Below are positions 1-10,130 of a stretch of 64,000 bases of DNA, in pieces. Origin of the DNA: Emydura subglobosa (Eukaryota; Chordata; Testudines; Chelidae); contig ML679995.1 of assembly GCA_007922225.1 (NCBI GenBank), forward strand, positions 3,549,928 through 3,613,927. Reading direction: 5' to 3'. The notes under the pieces were generated by a model. It saw only the letters and a program-made list of their open reading frames with translations. It did not search any database and was not told the origin of the DNA. A program made the translations under genes and the position numbers. Every line of letters begins with the position of its first letter. The stretch's first letter is position 1.

Positions 1-649
1 TGGCTCCAACCCCAGCCCCTTTGGCATCGCCTCTGCCACGGAGCCCGCCAGCGCACCGATGAGCCGGGCCCCGGGCCAGCCCGCGGCCGGCTGGGAATCA
101 GGGGCGGCGGCCTCCTAGTGGTGGTGGGCCAGAGCCGAGCCGCGTGGGCGCCCGGCCGCCAATGGGAGGGGAGGAAGGCGGAGGCGTGGCCCGGGAAGCC
201 CCGCCCCGGCTCAGACAGCTGGTGTTGGGGGGGAGGGAGAAGGATGAACTGGGACCGCGCGTGGGGGGGCCACGCGTGCCGGCGCGGAGTGGGGGGAGGC
301 GCCGGCAGGGGGCCCCCGCGACCTCCGGAGGACGTGTGGGGGGGAGCCGGGCTGCGCGGGCGGCCGGGACACGAGTGGGCGCTGCCTGCCGCGCGTGGGG
401 GGCCCGCGATCGCCGTGGGCAGGCGGCGGGGGCAGGGCCAGGGACCGTCTCTCCCTCTCCCCGGGGTCGCGGGGGCGGGGGCGAAAACTCGCGTGGGGGT
501 CCCGGGGCGAAGCGGGAACTCCTGCAGCGGGAACTTGGTCCGGCCGCCCCCCCTCCCCCCCCCGCGCTCGGCTGCCCCGCAGGGAGCGCCCCGGGGTGCG
601 GCGGGCGCGTGGGAGGGGGGCCCGGCTCTGATGGGGGGGGCTGGCTGAG

Positions 650-855
650 CGGGGGGGGGAGGGGAAGGCTCCTCCCTCCCTCCGCCGGGGGGTGCCCTGG
701 CCATGGAGGCGGCTGCTCGGTCGCCGCCTCCCTCCTTCCCCCCCCCTCGCCGCCGCCGCCGCTCTTACTCCGGAGTGTCTGCTGCGATTTCCAGCCTCTT
801 CCCTCCGGAGCCGCCTCCGGTGACGGATCCCGGAGCAACTTCTGCACCAAGCCAG
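650..855 (+). other. Probable noncoding first exon
   Basis: A good donor, CAG|GTAATG, sits at 855/856, inside the CpG island and downstream of the CCAAT and GC boxes. The 5' end is a guess. An ATG at 703 opens a 51-codon frame rich in Pro, Arg and Ser that reaches the donor on a codon boundary. Joined to the acceptor at 6127/6128 it stops after three more codons; joined to the acceptor at 6779/6780 it stops after seven. It is therefore at best an upstream ORF of the small membrane-protein mRNA, not its N-terminus. Confidence 0.5.
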
Positions 856-1020
856 GTAATGCACGATGCGTCCCCCCCCCCCCGGGTCTCGGGGGGGGCC
901 CCGGCCCCCCCCCCGCGCCGCCCCCCCCCCCCTCCTTCTTTGCAGGCCCGGACACACGAGCACCCCCGTCCTTGGCACGCGCACCCCCAGCCTGCCTGCA
1001 CCAGCGGCTCTTTGCACGCG

Positions 1021-1053
1021 CGCACACACACACACACACATACACACACACAC
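1021..1053. repeat. (CA)n microsatellite
   Basis: An alternating CA tract of about 33 bases with one TA interruption, just downstream of the probable first exon. Confidence 0.95.
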
Positions 1054-1085
1054 GTCGGTTTTGCAGCAGGTGTCAGACGAGAGGT

Positions 1086-1208
1086 CCCCCCCCCCCNNNN
1101 NNNNNNNNNNNNNNNNNNNNNNNNNNNNNNNNNNNNNNNNNNNNNNNNNNNNNNNNNNNNNNNNNNNNNNNNNNNNNNNNNNNNNNNNNNNNNNNNCCCC
1201 CCCCCCCC
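1086..1208. other. Assembly gap (100 N) between C homopolymers
   Basis: Exactly 100 N at 1097-1196, a common placeholder for a gap of unknown size. It is flanked by 11 C on the left and 12 C on the right. The gap probably marks a GC-rich or homopolymer stretch that was hard to sequence, so real bases are missing here. Open frames that cross it are meaningless. Confidence 0.97.
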
Positions 1209-1984
1209 AACCCCCGGTGCCGTTTTTCCCCTGCGGTTAGTTTGGGGGCTGCCAGATGGAACCTCTCAAAGTTTCATTGTTGGTGGAAAGTTGCAGGAGG
1301 GACCGTGCTGGGGGGGGGGAAGGGGAGGGTTTGGTTTCCCGGCTGCTCTTGGCCAAGGCTCTTGGCCCCCCTTTCCCCCCCTTGGCCGGGTTGTTGTTTT
1401 GCTCGTCTTCTCTCCCACAAGTGTTTCCAGGCTCAGAGCTGGGTGTCTGCCTGCTCCCCAGCTGGGATCCGCTCAGCCTGCTCCACAGGTGGGTGGTCTG
1501 CGGCTCTCCTCTCTGCCTGGCCAGCTGGCTGCTGGTCCCAGCGGGCCCCTGGGGCCGAATGGGGAGGGGAGGGTGGCTGGTTGGGCAGGCATCGTGGCTG
1601 GTTGGGCAGGGTGTTTCCATCTGGCCGGGCGCTGCTGCCATCTGCACGGGAGAGGCCGTCCAAACGCAGTGCGTGCGGGCAAAGGGGAGGCGTCCAGAGG
1701 GAATCCGGTCTTTGACCCAGGCAAGAGAGAGAGAGCCACAAACTGGCAGCAGACGGAGAACTTCGTGCTGTTCCTGCACCCAGCTTGCCTGGGGCCTGGT
1801 CCTGCAAGCCACGTCCGTTGTATCTGCAGGCCGGGGCACTTGGCACCGCTCACACACTCCAGTAGCCTCTGCCTCCGGTGCAGCGAGTCCGTCAGCCTCA
1901 AAGCAGCCTCGTGCCCAGCGTCGGTCGGGGACTTCGCTGTGTTGCCGGTGAGTTCTGCGCACCAGCACAAAGGGCCCGGGACGT

Positions 1985-2080
1985 GCGACGTTGGATCAGG
2001 CCGTCTGGTCCGGCGTCCTGCCCGGGCCAGTGCCCAGAATGTGATGGTGCACAGGAAGACGGAGCCCTTCGCTGGTTCTG
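1985..2080 (-). repeat. Degenerate L3/CR1 LINE 3' fragment
   Basis: The plus strand reads 'ggatcaggccgtctggtcc' and 'gggccagtgcccagaatg', a decayed version of the L3 minus-strand tail (the 'tgggtcagaccaatggtcca' region). It is much more diverged than the copies at 5.0 and 60.8 kb. Confidence 0.35.
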
Positions 2081-5034
2081 CAGTGCCGGGTATGGTGGGA
2101 ACAGAATTTCTGGCTGGCCCGTTGCTGGCCTGGTTTATCACTTCGGGGTAATGCCCAGTGTTGAACCTGATGCTTGAGCTGCTTTACTGAGTGCCAGCCC
2201 CTGTATTTGCGTCTGAGACTCCCGTAGCATGGACGTGCCTAGTAAGGGGATGCCCCCTTACCTGCGTGCTAACTGCCTACCAGTTAGCGTTGACCCGGGC
2301 CCGCTGGTTAGGGGACGGTGGGAAATGAGTGCTCAGGTTTCCCGCCCTGCTGTGGCATCCGCGTTTGGAGGATGGGGAATGACCCCCACACATCCCCTTC
2401 CCCAACTCCTTCCTTCCACACAGTGAGTTTTCAGGGGGGGCTTGCTATTGTGTGGTTTGGGATGGGGCGGTGCAGGAAGCCCTTGAAGTTTTGTGATGGA
2501 CGGGGGAGAAGGGGCATCTCATCAAATGCGCAGAGCCAAATCCATCCCTGGTGTAACATCCCAAAGCTGGTGGTACCTCACCAGGGGTGACTTTTGCCTG
2601 CACATATTATATGGAGGTTGAGAATGATGCACTCTGGGCGCTGCTGCGTTCTCTGAAACCCCGGGGATCCCTTATCTACCAGTTGTTGCAGCAGGATGCT
2701 GGGATATGGTGGGAAAAAGGAAGAAAGTGGGTGGCGGCCCACAGTGGCAGAAAAAAGGTGCCACAGATTCCTCCTATTATGTGTCCTTCCAGACACTTAT
2801 AATTAATTCCAGATAATATTGGTCACTCTCAGAGCAAACACCTGAGCAGAAAGTTTTATACATATAGGGTGGGAGGTCTCTGCCTTTCTCAGTAGGGGTG
2901 GGCATGAAATCCTGTCCCATCCTATGCAATTTTCAAGATAAAAGAAACAAACAAACAAACAAATCCCATGCTACATTGACAAGAAGTCGAAATCTGAGAC
3001 ATTTTCACAAACCGATAATGCAAACTTGGTTTTCAGATTGGGTCAATTGAAACATTTTACTTTGATTTAGACTTTTTTTAAAACTTTTAAATATAAACTA
3101 AACCTTCAAAACAAAAAGGTCATTTCAGCCTGATTAACAAAACTTGACTCTGAATTTCAAAACTTGGACAATTCCTGACCACCTCCAGTTCTCTGGCCCC
3201 ACGCTTCGGAATGTTTTTCTTTTTTTGGAAAGAGCAAAACAATCGTGAAGCCATGTTTCCTCTGTGAATTCCAATGATAACTTCTAAAAAACAAAACCAA
3301 CTCGTAAACTGGGCTGGGGCGTTTGCACCCAGACGCTGCAGCCTTGTGCTGGGGCCCAAACATGAAAATGAAATTGCTGCCTGAGCAGGGGTGCATGGTA
3401 AAACTGACTCTTCGGAAGAACTGCTGGGGCTATTTCAGTTATCCAGACTGCGGGAGGCAGAAAATAAAACAGCAGAAGGGGCAGAGAGGGGTGTTAGATT
3501 TGCTTAAACGTCCCATTTTTAATCATCCGGAGCTTTGTTAGCAACAACCGGGAAGGAAATTTGTGCTTTGATTTGTAATCAGAGACGCTTGACGCTGTCC
3601 GTGGCCCTTTAAGGATGCACACATCGCGCTTGGATGGAGTCTCTTTAAGAACACACACGCCACGCTTTGTTACATGTGAGAGGAGAAATTGTTCCTTGAG
3701 TTCAGACGGGGGAGTGGTGCGCTGCGCTGCCCCCTCAGCTCCCCACTGCCTCCCAGCTCTGGGCTCAGCGCCGACGAATGCTTGGATGAAGCCCTGTGTC
3801 AGTCAGCTTGACCCTTTCGCTCCGGAGGTGTCCCTGGAGCCCAGCCCTCCTCTCAGAGACTGAGGAAATGGACGTTTGTATGGGGTGGGAGGTGGCGCAA
3901 TGACCTTGCGGGGGGAGGAGCGGGGAGTAGAGTGGCGTGGCGTGGCTCTGCTCTGAGCCTGGGAATGGGTTTTGCTTACATAAGGCGGCTGGCAGTGGGT
4001 TACTGCAGGTCGAATGGCTGTGCTGGGAAAGGAGCCGTTCTGAGACGCTTCTTCATTGTGCATGCGATCGTAGGGACGGCTGGGCGCTTATTGTTTGGGC
4101 AGACGCCCCTGTCCTGTGCCCCCAGTGGGAGTAGGGCGTCAGGGCTGAACCCTGGCATGGCCCCTCAGGCTTCCGAGATCTCGGAGCTAGAAAAAGCCTG
4201 TTGGGTCCTGGCTTGTTTCCTACAGTTGATTTCTTGCCCAGTCCTAGCTTTAAAAGAACCGGGCGGCGGGCTCCCTCTTCCCTCGAAGGGACGACTCCTC
4301 ACCCTGCCAGATCTGCCGGCTGTGGGAATGTTTCCAGCGTCTCACCTGAAGTGTCCAGTGGCTCATTTCCCCCCCATTACTCCAGCTAGCCTCCTCTCTG
4401 CGGTGGGGTGGGAGACACAATGGGCGGCCGTAGTTCGGCCACGCAGGCTTTGACCCAGATGCTGCTGGGATTCCAGTTGTCCTGCCCCCCGGCGATTTGT
4501 GTCCAGGGACGATGCCTGGCTGATTCCCGTTCCTTTAGCCGGGTGGCGGCGTCTCTTTCGTTCGGGTAGAGCCCCTCTCTCCAGACCCCCACAGGGCCCC
4601 GTTTGAACCTAGTGGGCACTTACACGGGGGCCTGTGCCGCCCAGCTCTGCAAAACTCTGAGCGTCCACGTCGACGGCCATGGAGGACACTCATCACTTCC
4701 CAGGAGGCACTCAGCACCCTCCAGGATTAGGCCCGAACTGCCGGGCGGGGAACAGAGACTGCATTGTGGAGCCCAGAGCAGCACTCCCATGGTAACGTGC
4801 AAAGGCTCCGCTGGTGAAGGGCAGTTTCCTGGGCGGTCACTCTGGACTCGCCCATATTCCCTCGTGTAGCTCTGTGCAGAGCCTCTGGCTGCGGCGTTGA
4901 GCAGCCCAGCTAATGCCGAAGTCAGTCCTGCCCGTCCCAGCTCACGGGGTGGATTTAAACGTCAGACCCTGCGTTGCAGGGGAGCTCAGTGCTCTGCAAA
5001 GGATGCTGGATTGGAGACGGCACAGGAACACAGA

Positions 5035-5190
5035 GACTGCCAGCCTGGCTCAGAGCCAGGGTCCATCGAGCCCAGGGTCCTGTCTCTGACAGTGGCCAGC
5101 ACCAGCTGCTCCAGGGGAAGGTGTCAGAACCCCAGGAGCAGATGTGGGATAAGCTACCCCGCCCTGAGGTCTTGGCCTGGTCTCTGATCA
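5035..5190 (-). repeat. L3/CR1 LINE 3' fragment
   Basis: Motifs such as 'tccatcgagcccagggtcc' and 'tctgacagtggccagcacca' match the L3-type tail, which is seen again in better shape at 60.77 kb. No coding capacity remains. Confidence 0.6.
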
Positions 5191-5741
5191 TTAGCGCTCC
5201 ACCGACGTCCTGAAATCCGAGGTTTAATCTCCCTGCCAAAATGTTTGGTGTCAACAGGGCTGACCCAGGCAGCGGGAGCTCAAATCACCCTCCGTGCGGT
5301 CCCCCCCTCCCCCCAGCATGCTTCACCCCTGAGCTGCAGCGTTCCCCTTCATTCAGTCTCCTACCTCTGGGCAGTCCTTGGCCTCTTTCCCGAGTCGACA
5401 TGGGGCTGAGTAGGGCCAGCCATGGTGGCAGGTTTTGTAGGGACCTGCCCACGTGAACTCAGATACCCACCCACCCATTGCTGCTTACACAAGGGCTACC
5501 AGACAGCCGTAAGGTGGGAACTGCTGCTGGGCCCAAGGGACCAGGGTGGCCGTAGCCATCCAGCTAAGCCAGGGGCAGACAGAGCATGGGGAGCAGGTGG
5601 GAAGCATCCCAGCGGAGACATGTTGGATCCAGGTTCTCCATGCACCTTTGTCCCCATTCTGCTGGGTGTACGTAACCAGCCCTGTGGCTTGGCCCATGTC
5701 TTTGGCGGGTCGCATGTGGGGACAGGACTTGATCCTGATTG

Positions 5742-5745
<4 letters not shown>

Positions 5746-5779
<34 letters not shown>
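5746..5779. repeat. (TC)n microsatellite
   Basis: About 34 bases of pure alternating TC/CT ending in 'ctctgtcc'. It accounts for the Ser-Leu and Arg-Glu runs in the overlapping open frames, which are not genes. Confidence 0.95.
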
Positions 5780-5781
<2 letters not shown>

Positions 5782-6828
5782 CACCTTCCCTGCCCCTCCA
5801 AGCACACCACGCTCATGGAGAAGCTAGCCAGCCTGCCTTGGAAGTATTTCAAATTGCATTGGCTTCCCGCTGCACCACTGGCTATCACGGGGCCGGCTCA
5901 GCTCCCCAGAGAGACGGCAAACTCTCCTCAGCCCGCCAGGGTTCAGGGAGCTCGTCTGACCCCCCCCAATGCCTGTCATCCAGGGAGCCAAGATGGCAGC
6001 AGCTTAGTCACGCCCCGCTCGTGCTTGGTCAGGACTGAGGCCCGTGGGGGGGGGAAAGGACCCGTCCTGGCTGCCGTTAGTCTCGCTTGCCCAATGGATG
6101 ACGCTGTCCTTGTCTTTACCTTCCTAGGCGCGTGGGTGACATCAGGACGCGACTCCCTCCTCGGCGGTACAGCCGGGATCGAAGCTGCTGGCGCCGGAGA
6201 AGCGGGAGGCCTGGGGGAGCCTTCGGCACAGGAAGCAGCCGAGGAGTAACAGTCGCCGTCGCGTTGCCCAGCCGCAGAGCCCAGAGCGCTGGGGGTGTCA
6301 CGCTGCCTGATCTGAGCGACTGGCATCCCTCTGGGCCTCCAGCACCACCCAACGCAAGAGCTTAGGGGAGATCCCGCCGCCTGCGGCCCCACTGCGAGCG
6401 GAGAGCCGGGCGGGAGCGCCGCATCATGCCCTTGCGGCAGGGGAGGGTGGCTGGGACCTAAACCAGCCCCCTGCCGAGAGGAGAGAGGCAGGCGACGCCC
6501 TCGTCACCCCCTCCATGCGAAAGCACCTCGTCAGGCGACAATTCACCTGCTCTGCTGCTCTGCCTGGGATGAGAGCTCCTAGGGCCACATGGCAAAAACT
6601 GTCGGGGGCCTGCCCAGAGCCAGGGTTTAAAGCCCGCTTCTAAACCCAGCCGTTCCGCTCCTCCCCTGCCAATGCATCTGGGGTGGGCCCCGCAGGCTCC
6701 ATCGTCGGGCCCGGGGTCTCTCCCAGAGCAGACGGAGGCCCCGGGGTCCATGGGCAGAAGGGAGACCGTCCTTCCCCAGGGGAGCGAGCGGCCTCTCCCT
6801 TGACTGCCCCGCTGGGCCGGGGAGCGCA

Positions 6829-7014
6829 ATGGGGTCAGCGCTGTCCACTGGAGCAGTCGTTGCGATTTCCTTCAACTGCGTCATCGCCTTGCTGATCCTC
6901 GTCCTCTTCCTGATCCTGTGCAAGGCCTGCCAGACCCCTTCCTGCCCCAAGAAGAGCCCGTCCTCGGACACGGACGAGGCGAAGAACGAGGAGAAGTACC
7001 TGCTGCAGCCTTGA
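6829..7014 (+). CDS. Small single-pass membrane protein, 61 aa
   Basis: I do not recognise the family. The start context is good (G at -3, G at +4) and the first in-frame ATG after an in-frame TAA at 6628 was chosen. Residues 9-31 form one strongly hydrophobic helix (AVVAISF…LFLILC). It is followed by a cysteine cluster (C31, C34, C39) and lysines K32, K41 and K42, then an acidic Ser/Asp/Glu tail. The positive-inside rule suggests the C-terminus is cytosolic. The tail holds SSDTDE, a casein-kinase-2-type site, and EEKYLL near the end, which fits the acidic-dileucine sorting motif [DE]xxxL[LI]. The cysteines beside the membrane could be palmitoylated. The N-terminus MGSALS fits the N-myristoylation pattern, which would conflict with an outside N-terminus. 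Third codon positions are nearly all G or C, the local GC is high, and the splice and poly(A) signals around it fit. A chance ORF is the main alternative. Confidence 0.65.
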   Translation: MGSALSTGAVVAISFNCVIALLILVLFLILCKACQTPSCPKKSPSSDTDEAKNEEKYLLQP

Positions 7015-9295
7015 GTCTCTCGCTGGCCCGGGACAGCTAAGGGTGCTGAGGGCTTCCAGGACGGCTCGATGTCTGTCTGCCTCCTCGCCTCTAAACTGGA
7101 CCCTCCAGAGTTGCCTTGGACCTGACCGAGGACTTTGAACAGCTGGGGGGAGAAGGGCCCAGCCTCGGATCTCTCACAGCAGCCGCCCTAGGGAGAAGGG
7201 AGGGCGCGTGTGTCGGGGCAGGGGCTGCGCGGATGTGGGGGGCTCAGCAGAATGGATGCTGGGGGGGAAGTGACTCGCAATGAGGAGGAGACTGAGTGGG
7301 GCTGGGGAGAGCGCGTGGGAGGCGGGCTGGGCCTTTCAGCGAAGGACTTGCGCTCTCGGGGCCGCCCTGCCTCGGGGCCGGCCGTGCTTGTCATGGCTGG
7401 CTGAGTCCCACGTGGGGGCTAGTGAGGTCACACAAAGGGTTAGGGTCAGGGTGGCTATAGATCCCCTAGGGCAGGACGTGTGCCCCTCATGATCACTCTC
7501 TCTCCAAGACCTTCTCTGGCTGGCGGAGCTGCCTTCAGGCCGTTCTGTTTCCTGGGGGTTGGCGAAGGCAGTTTCTCCTGAGGCACCAGCAGCCTGCAGG
7601 GACCCGCCGCGGGGCCTGGCTTCCCCATCCCGGCCAGCCGGCCGCCATCAGCAGCGTGAACGCAAAGGGAAACACCCGCCGGAGTCTGTGCGCTGACAAA
7701 ACCTACGTGGGCGGACAGACGGGAGCCGGCAGCTTACCGTCGTTAAATATAGACGAGGCAGCTGGAAGGGTTGGTTTGGGGCGTTGCCTGGCTCGAGAGA
7801 ACTCCTGAGTCAGACCGTTTGGGCAAGATCCCCAAAGCCACTTAGGTGCCTAACTCCCACTGAAATCCATGGGGGTTAGAAGCCTGAATACCCTCGGGGC
7901 TTCTGGGCCTTTGTTAGCCTGCCAAGGGGAAGGGCAGGATGGGCTTGGAGAGGTAACAAGGCCCAGCGGTGGCAGCCTGTGATTTGTCACCCAGCAGCAC
8001 CAAGCAAATGACGGAGGGAGAAAGCGCGAGAGAGGCTGGCAGGAAAAGGTGAGGGGGCAGCGTGAGGCAGGGGGATGTCAGAAACAAGAGAAGGCGAGCG
8101 CAGCACCTGCCGGCTCACTGCTTTGCTTGCCGAGATAGGAACAGGGCGTGGCTGGAACGGCGTCCGACCCGCTCCCGTCTCGGCCCCCGGAGCTCGCCAG
8201 GCCACCTGAGCCAGCAGCAGCATTTCCTCTTCCCGCCCGATGCACTTGCATTTGCTACCAGGTGCTCATGGGCACGGCGCAGTTGGGTTGGGCCAGCCCA
8301 GCCCGTGTCTCTCCTTGTTTCAGTTCTGGCGTTCGCACCCACATGCCATGGAATTAACCCCTGTCCCGTTGGCAACACGCATCATGTGGCTGGGACCTGC
8401 CACTCCCTGGGGCCAGAGACGGTCCAGCAGGGCTGGGTAAAGCGGGCCAGGTGGCTGGGGGGAGAAGGGTGCCCCCTCTCTAGCTGTATGCCCTGTCCTG
8501 GATGCCCTCCTTTCAATGTGCTGCCTCTGCTGGGAGGTGGTTTCCCTGTGCCGGAGGGCCAGGGCTCCTCATACCTGGGTGCTTCCTGGACACACGGGGC
8601 TCGTTGGGCAGGGATTAGCCCAGCAGCTGTAGGCTGCCGTCACTAGCCCAGGCGGATTGTCCCACCCTGCTGCCACCAGCTTACGGCTAGAGGTGCTCGC
8701 TCTACTTTCAGCCGGGGCGTGAGGGGAGGGCACTGGGAACACGCAGCCACTGCAGCTTGTGGGCCGGTGGAGTCCTGAGATACCTCGGAGAACAAATCAA
8801 AGGAGCTTCCAACCTAACTCGATTCAGGCGTCAGCTGGTACCAGCGCCAGGGGGTGATGAGTGGAATTCATAGCAAGCCATTCCCTGCCGTCCGTTGGCA
8901 CCTGCCATCTCTCTGACTGCAGGCCCCTGCCCGGAGAGACGCAGCATCAGTCCCCCGCTGTCCGCCCTGATGCTTCCCCTGCCCTCACTGAGCACTGTGC
9001 ATTATCAAAGCCGCAGTAAACCACCTGCAGCCAAGTTTACAGCCACACAATAGGTAGATGCTCCTCAGACAAAGGCCTTAGCAGGGGTCTGTGTTGCAAT
9101 AAGAGAGTGGGGCAGAGGGTCTGGACTGGGTTTCCAGCAGGGTCCTCTGGGGTTGGATCCACGCTCCTCACCCAGGTGGCTTCTGTTCTTTCAGTTGCTA
9201 AGAGGCAGATTGACTGTGTTTCCTTTTGGCTTCTCATGGTAATGACTCGCCGTCAGGTGTAACATGTCCCCTTGCGGTTGTGTTTTTACTAGAAT
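7015..9295 (+). other. Probable 3' UTR
   Basis: From the TGA of the small ORF to the poly(A) signal. It is GC-rich with no convincing second ORF; the 194-codon frame at 8062-8646 has no recognisable domain. Part of it is a palindromic MITE remnant. Confidence 0.45.
7822..7915. repeat. Palindromic MITE remnant
   Basis: Imperfect inverted arms ('cttaggtgcctaactccca' and its diverged partner 'gggttagaagcctgaatac') around a 'cactgaaatcca' centre. It is of the same kind as copies at 13.4, 21.1, 48.2 and 61.0 kb. Confidence 0.55.
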
Positions 9296-9301
9296 AATAA
9301 A
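9296..9301 (+). terminator. Poly(A) signal AATAAA
   Basis: AATAAA in 'agaataataaaactc', followed by a T/G-rich stretch 'ttcgtgctctgctttgattt' (20 bases) about 25 bases later. It fits the 3' end of the small membrane-protein transcript. Confidence 0.55.
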
Positions 9302-9427
9302 ACTCTCACATTAAATAGGGAGATGCTTCGTGCTCTGCTTTGATTTCGTCGCTGAGCTGGCGGGAATCTAGGGTAAGATGTCCAGGGGGCCGCATGGCAA
9401 TGTGCTCTGTGGGCAGAGGATACAGGG

Positions 9428-9610
9428 AGAGGAAGCATTGTCTAGTGGTGAGAGCATCGGGCTGGGTTTTAGGCTGCGTGGGCTCAGCGCCCAGCCCTGC
9501 CTCTCACACCCCGTGTGATCTCAGATGAGGCACGTCCAGGCTGTGCCGCCCTATAAAATGGGTCTATTAAGACACCCTCCTCGCAAGCACATGGTGGGGC
9601 TTAGAAATGT
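9428..9610 (+). repeat. tRNA-head MIR-like SINE
   Basis: Has a pol III A-box-like 'tctagtggtgagagca', a B-box-like 'gggctcagcgcc', and then the MIR body order: 'gtgatctcagatgaggcac', 'ctataaaatgggtc', 'gtgctttgagcgccc'. It lies just past the poly(A) signal. Confidence 0.7.
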
Positions 9611-10067
9611 GCTTTGAGCGCCCTGGAGACAAGCTGCTGGTAGCATAAGAGAACCAGAAAGCAGTGTTGCCCTTGAAAAAAATCCATGCCCTGGCACGCA
9701 GGGTTAGGAGCTGCACAGTGCTCACAGCGCCAGGCTCACGTGACAGCGGGTCTGGTCTGCGGGAGGAGAGTCACTCTAGTTACTGCAGTGATGGAGAAAG
9801 TCCCAGCAGAGCCAGCTCATCTCCCTACCTTCAGGCCCATGCTGAGGGCCCCGAGAGGGGGGCCTTGCCCGGGTATTTAAGGCAGGACACGGCTGCTCCC
9901 TCCCGCTGGCTGTTAGTAAGCAGGCCAGGACTGCGTGAGTGGGGCTGGGCCTGGCAAGGAACGTGGGGTACAGCGGGGACTGTGCCACGGCCAGCTACGG
10001 ACCTTTGCTGGGAAGGGCTGTCATCAGCCAGGTAAATGCATGTCAGCAGGGAGGGCTCAGGACCAGT

Positions 10068-10130
10068 CATGGAGAGGGCCCGATCCGCTCCGGTTCTGCG
10101 CTCACTGAAGTCAGTGGGAGCTGACGAGAT
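10068..10130. repeat. MITE remnant
   Basis: 'gggcccgatccgctccggtt' leads into 'cactgaagtcagtgggagc', the centre of a widespread reptile palindromic element (compare 31.77, 53.8 and 61.4 kb). Confidence 0.4.

Larger units (their letters stand above)
1..1260. promoter_or_regulatory. CpG island / promoter region
   Basis: Very GC- and CpG-rich, unlike the rest of the window. It contains an inverted CCAAT-type box (CCAAT at 159-163), a GC box (CCCCGCCCC at 199-207), and GCGTGGGCG at 142-150, an exact match to the EGR1/Zif268 consensus. Several near copies of GCGTGGGGG lie between 250 and 500. Long G runs could form quadruplexes. The layout fits a TATA-less promoter for the plus-strand gene whose first exon ends at 855. 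The long open frames on both strands here are composition artefacts, with low-complexity Pro/Gly/Arg translations. The transcription start cannot be fixed from sequence alone. Confidence 0.75.
856..6127 (+). other. Probable intron 1 of the small membrane-protein gene
   Basis: Runs from the donor at 856 to the polypyrimidine-AG acceptor at 6126-6127 (a second acceptor is at 6778-6779). It contains the CpG-island tail, a (CA)n tract, an assembly gap, L3-like LINE remnants near 2.0 and 5.0 kb, and a (TC)n tract. I saw no convincing coding exon inside it. The strand and the splicing are inferred. Confidence 0.45.
6128..9320 (+). other. Probable terminal exon of the small membrane-protein gene
   Basis: Starts after the acceptor 'ttaccttcctag' (AG at 6126-6127); an alternative acceptor 'cgtccttccccag' ends at 6779, only 50 bases before the ORF. 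It carries a 5' UTR, the 61-codon ORF at 6829-7014, and a long 3' UTR ending near the AATAAA at 9296. A palindromic MITE remnant lies in the UTR at 7822-7915. The exon limits are inferred from splice-site and poly(A) motifs. Confidence 0.5.

Noticed and set aside
2..118. Plus-strand frame of 38 residues ending at a TAG, perhaps the C-terminus of an upstream gene
   Set aside because: Low-complexity Ala/Pro/Ser text in the CpG island with no recognisable family and no poly(A) signal after it; it also lies just ahead of promoter elements.
98..1240. Long open frames on both strands (up to 317 codons minus and 523 codons plus, some crossing the N gap)
   Set aside because: Pro/Gly/Arg low-complexity translations caused by CpG-island composition; overlapping frames on both strands and one crossing the assembly gap.
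5422..6249. 275-codon plus-strand frame
   Set aside because: Contains the (TC)n tract as a Ser-Leu run and reads through the probable intron-exon border; no domain.
7436..7450. Telomere-like 'gggttagggtcaggg'
   Set aside because: Only about two degenerate units; not an interstitial telomeric array.
9428..9500. A functional tRNA gene
   Set aside because: The A and B boxes are diverged and followed by a MIR-like body; it is a SINE head, and no cloverleaf can be drawn.
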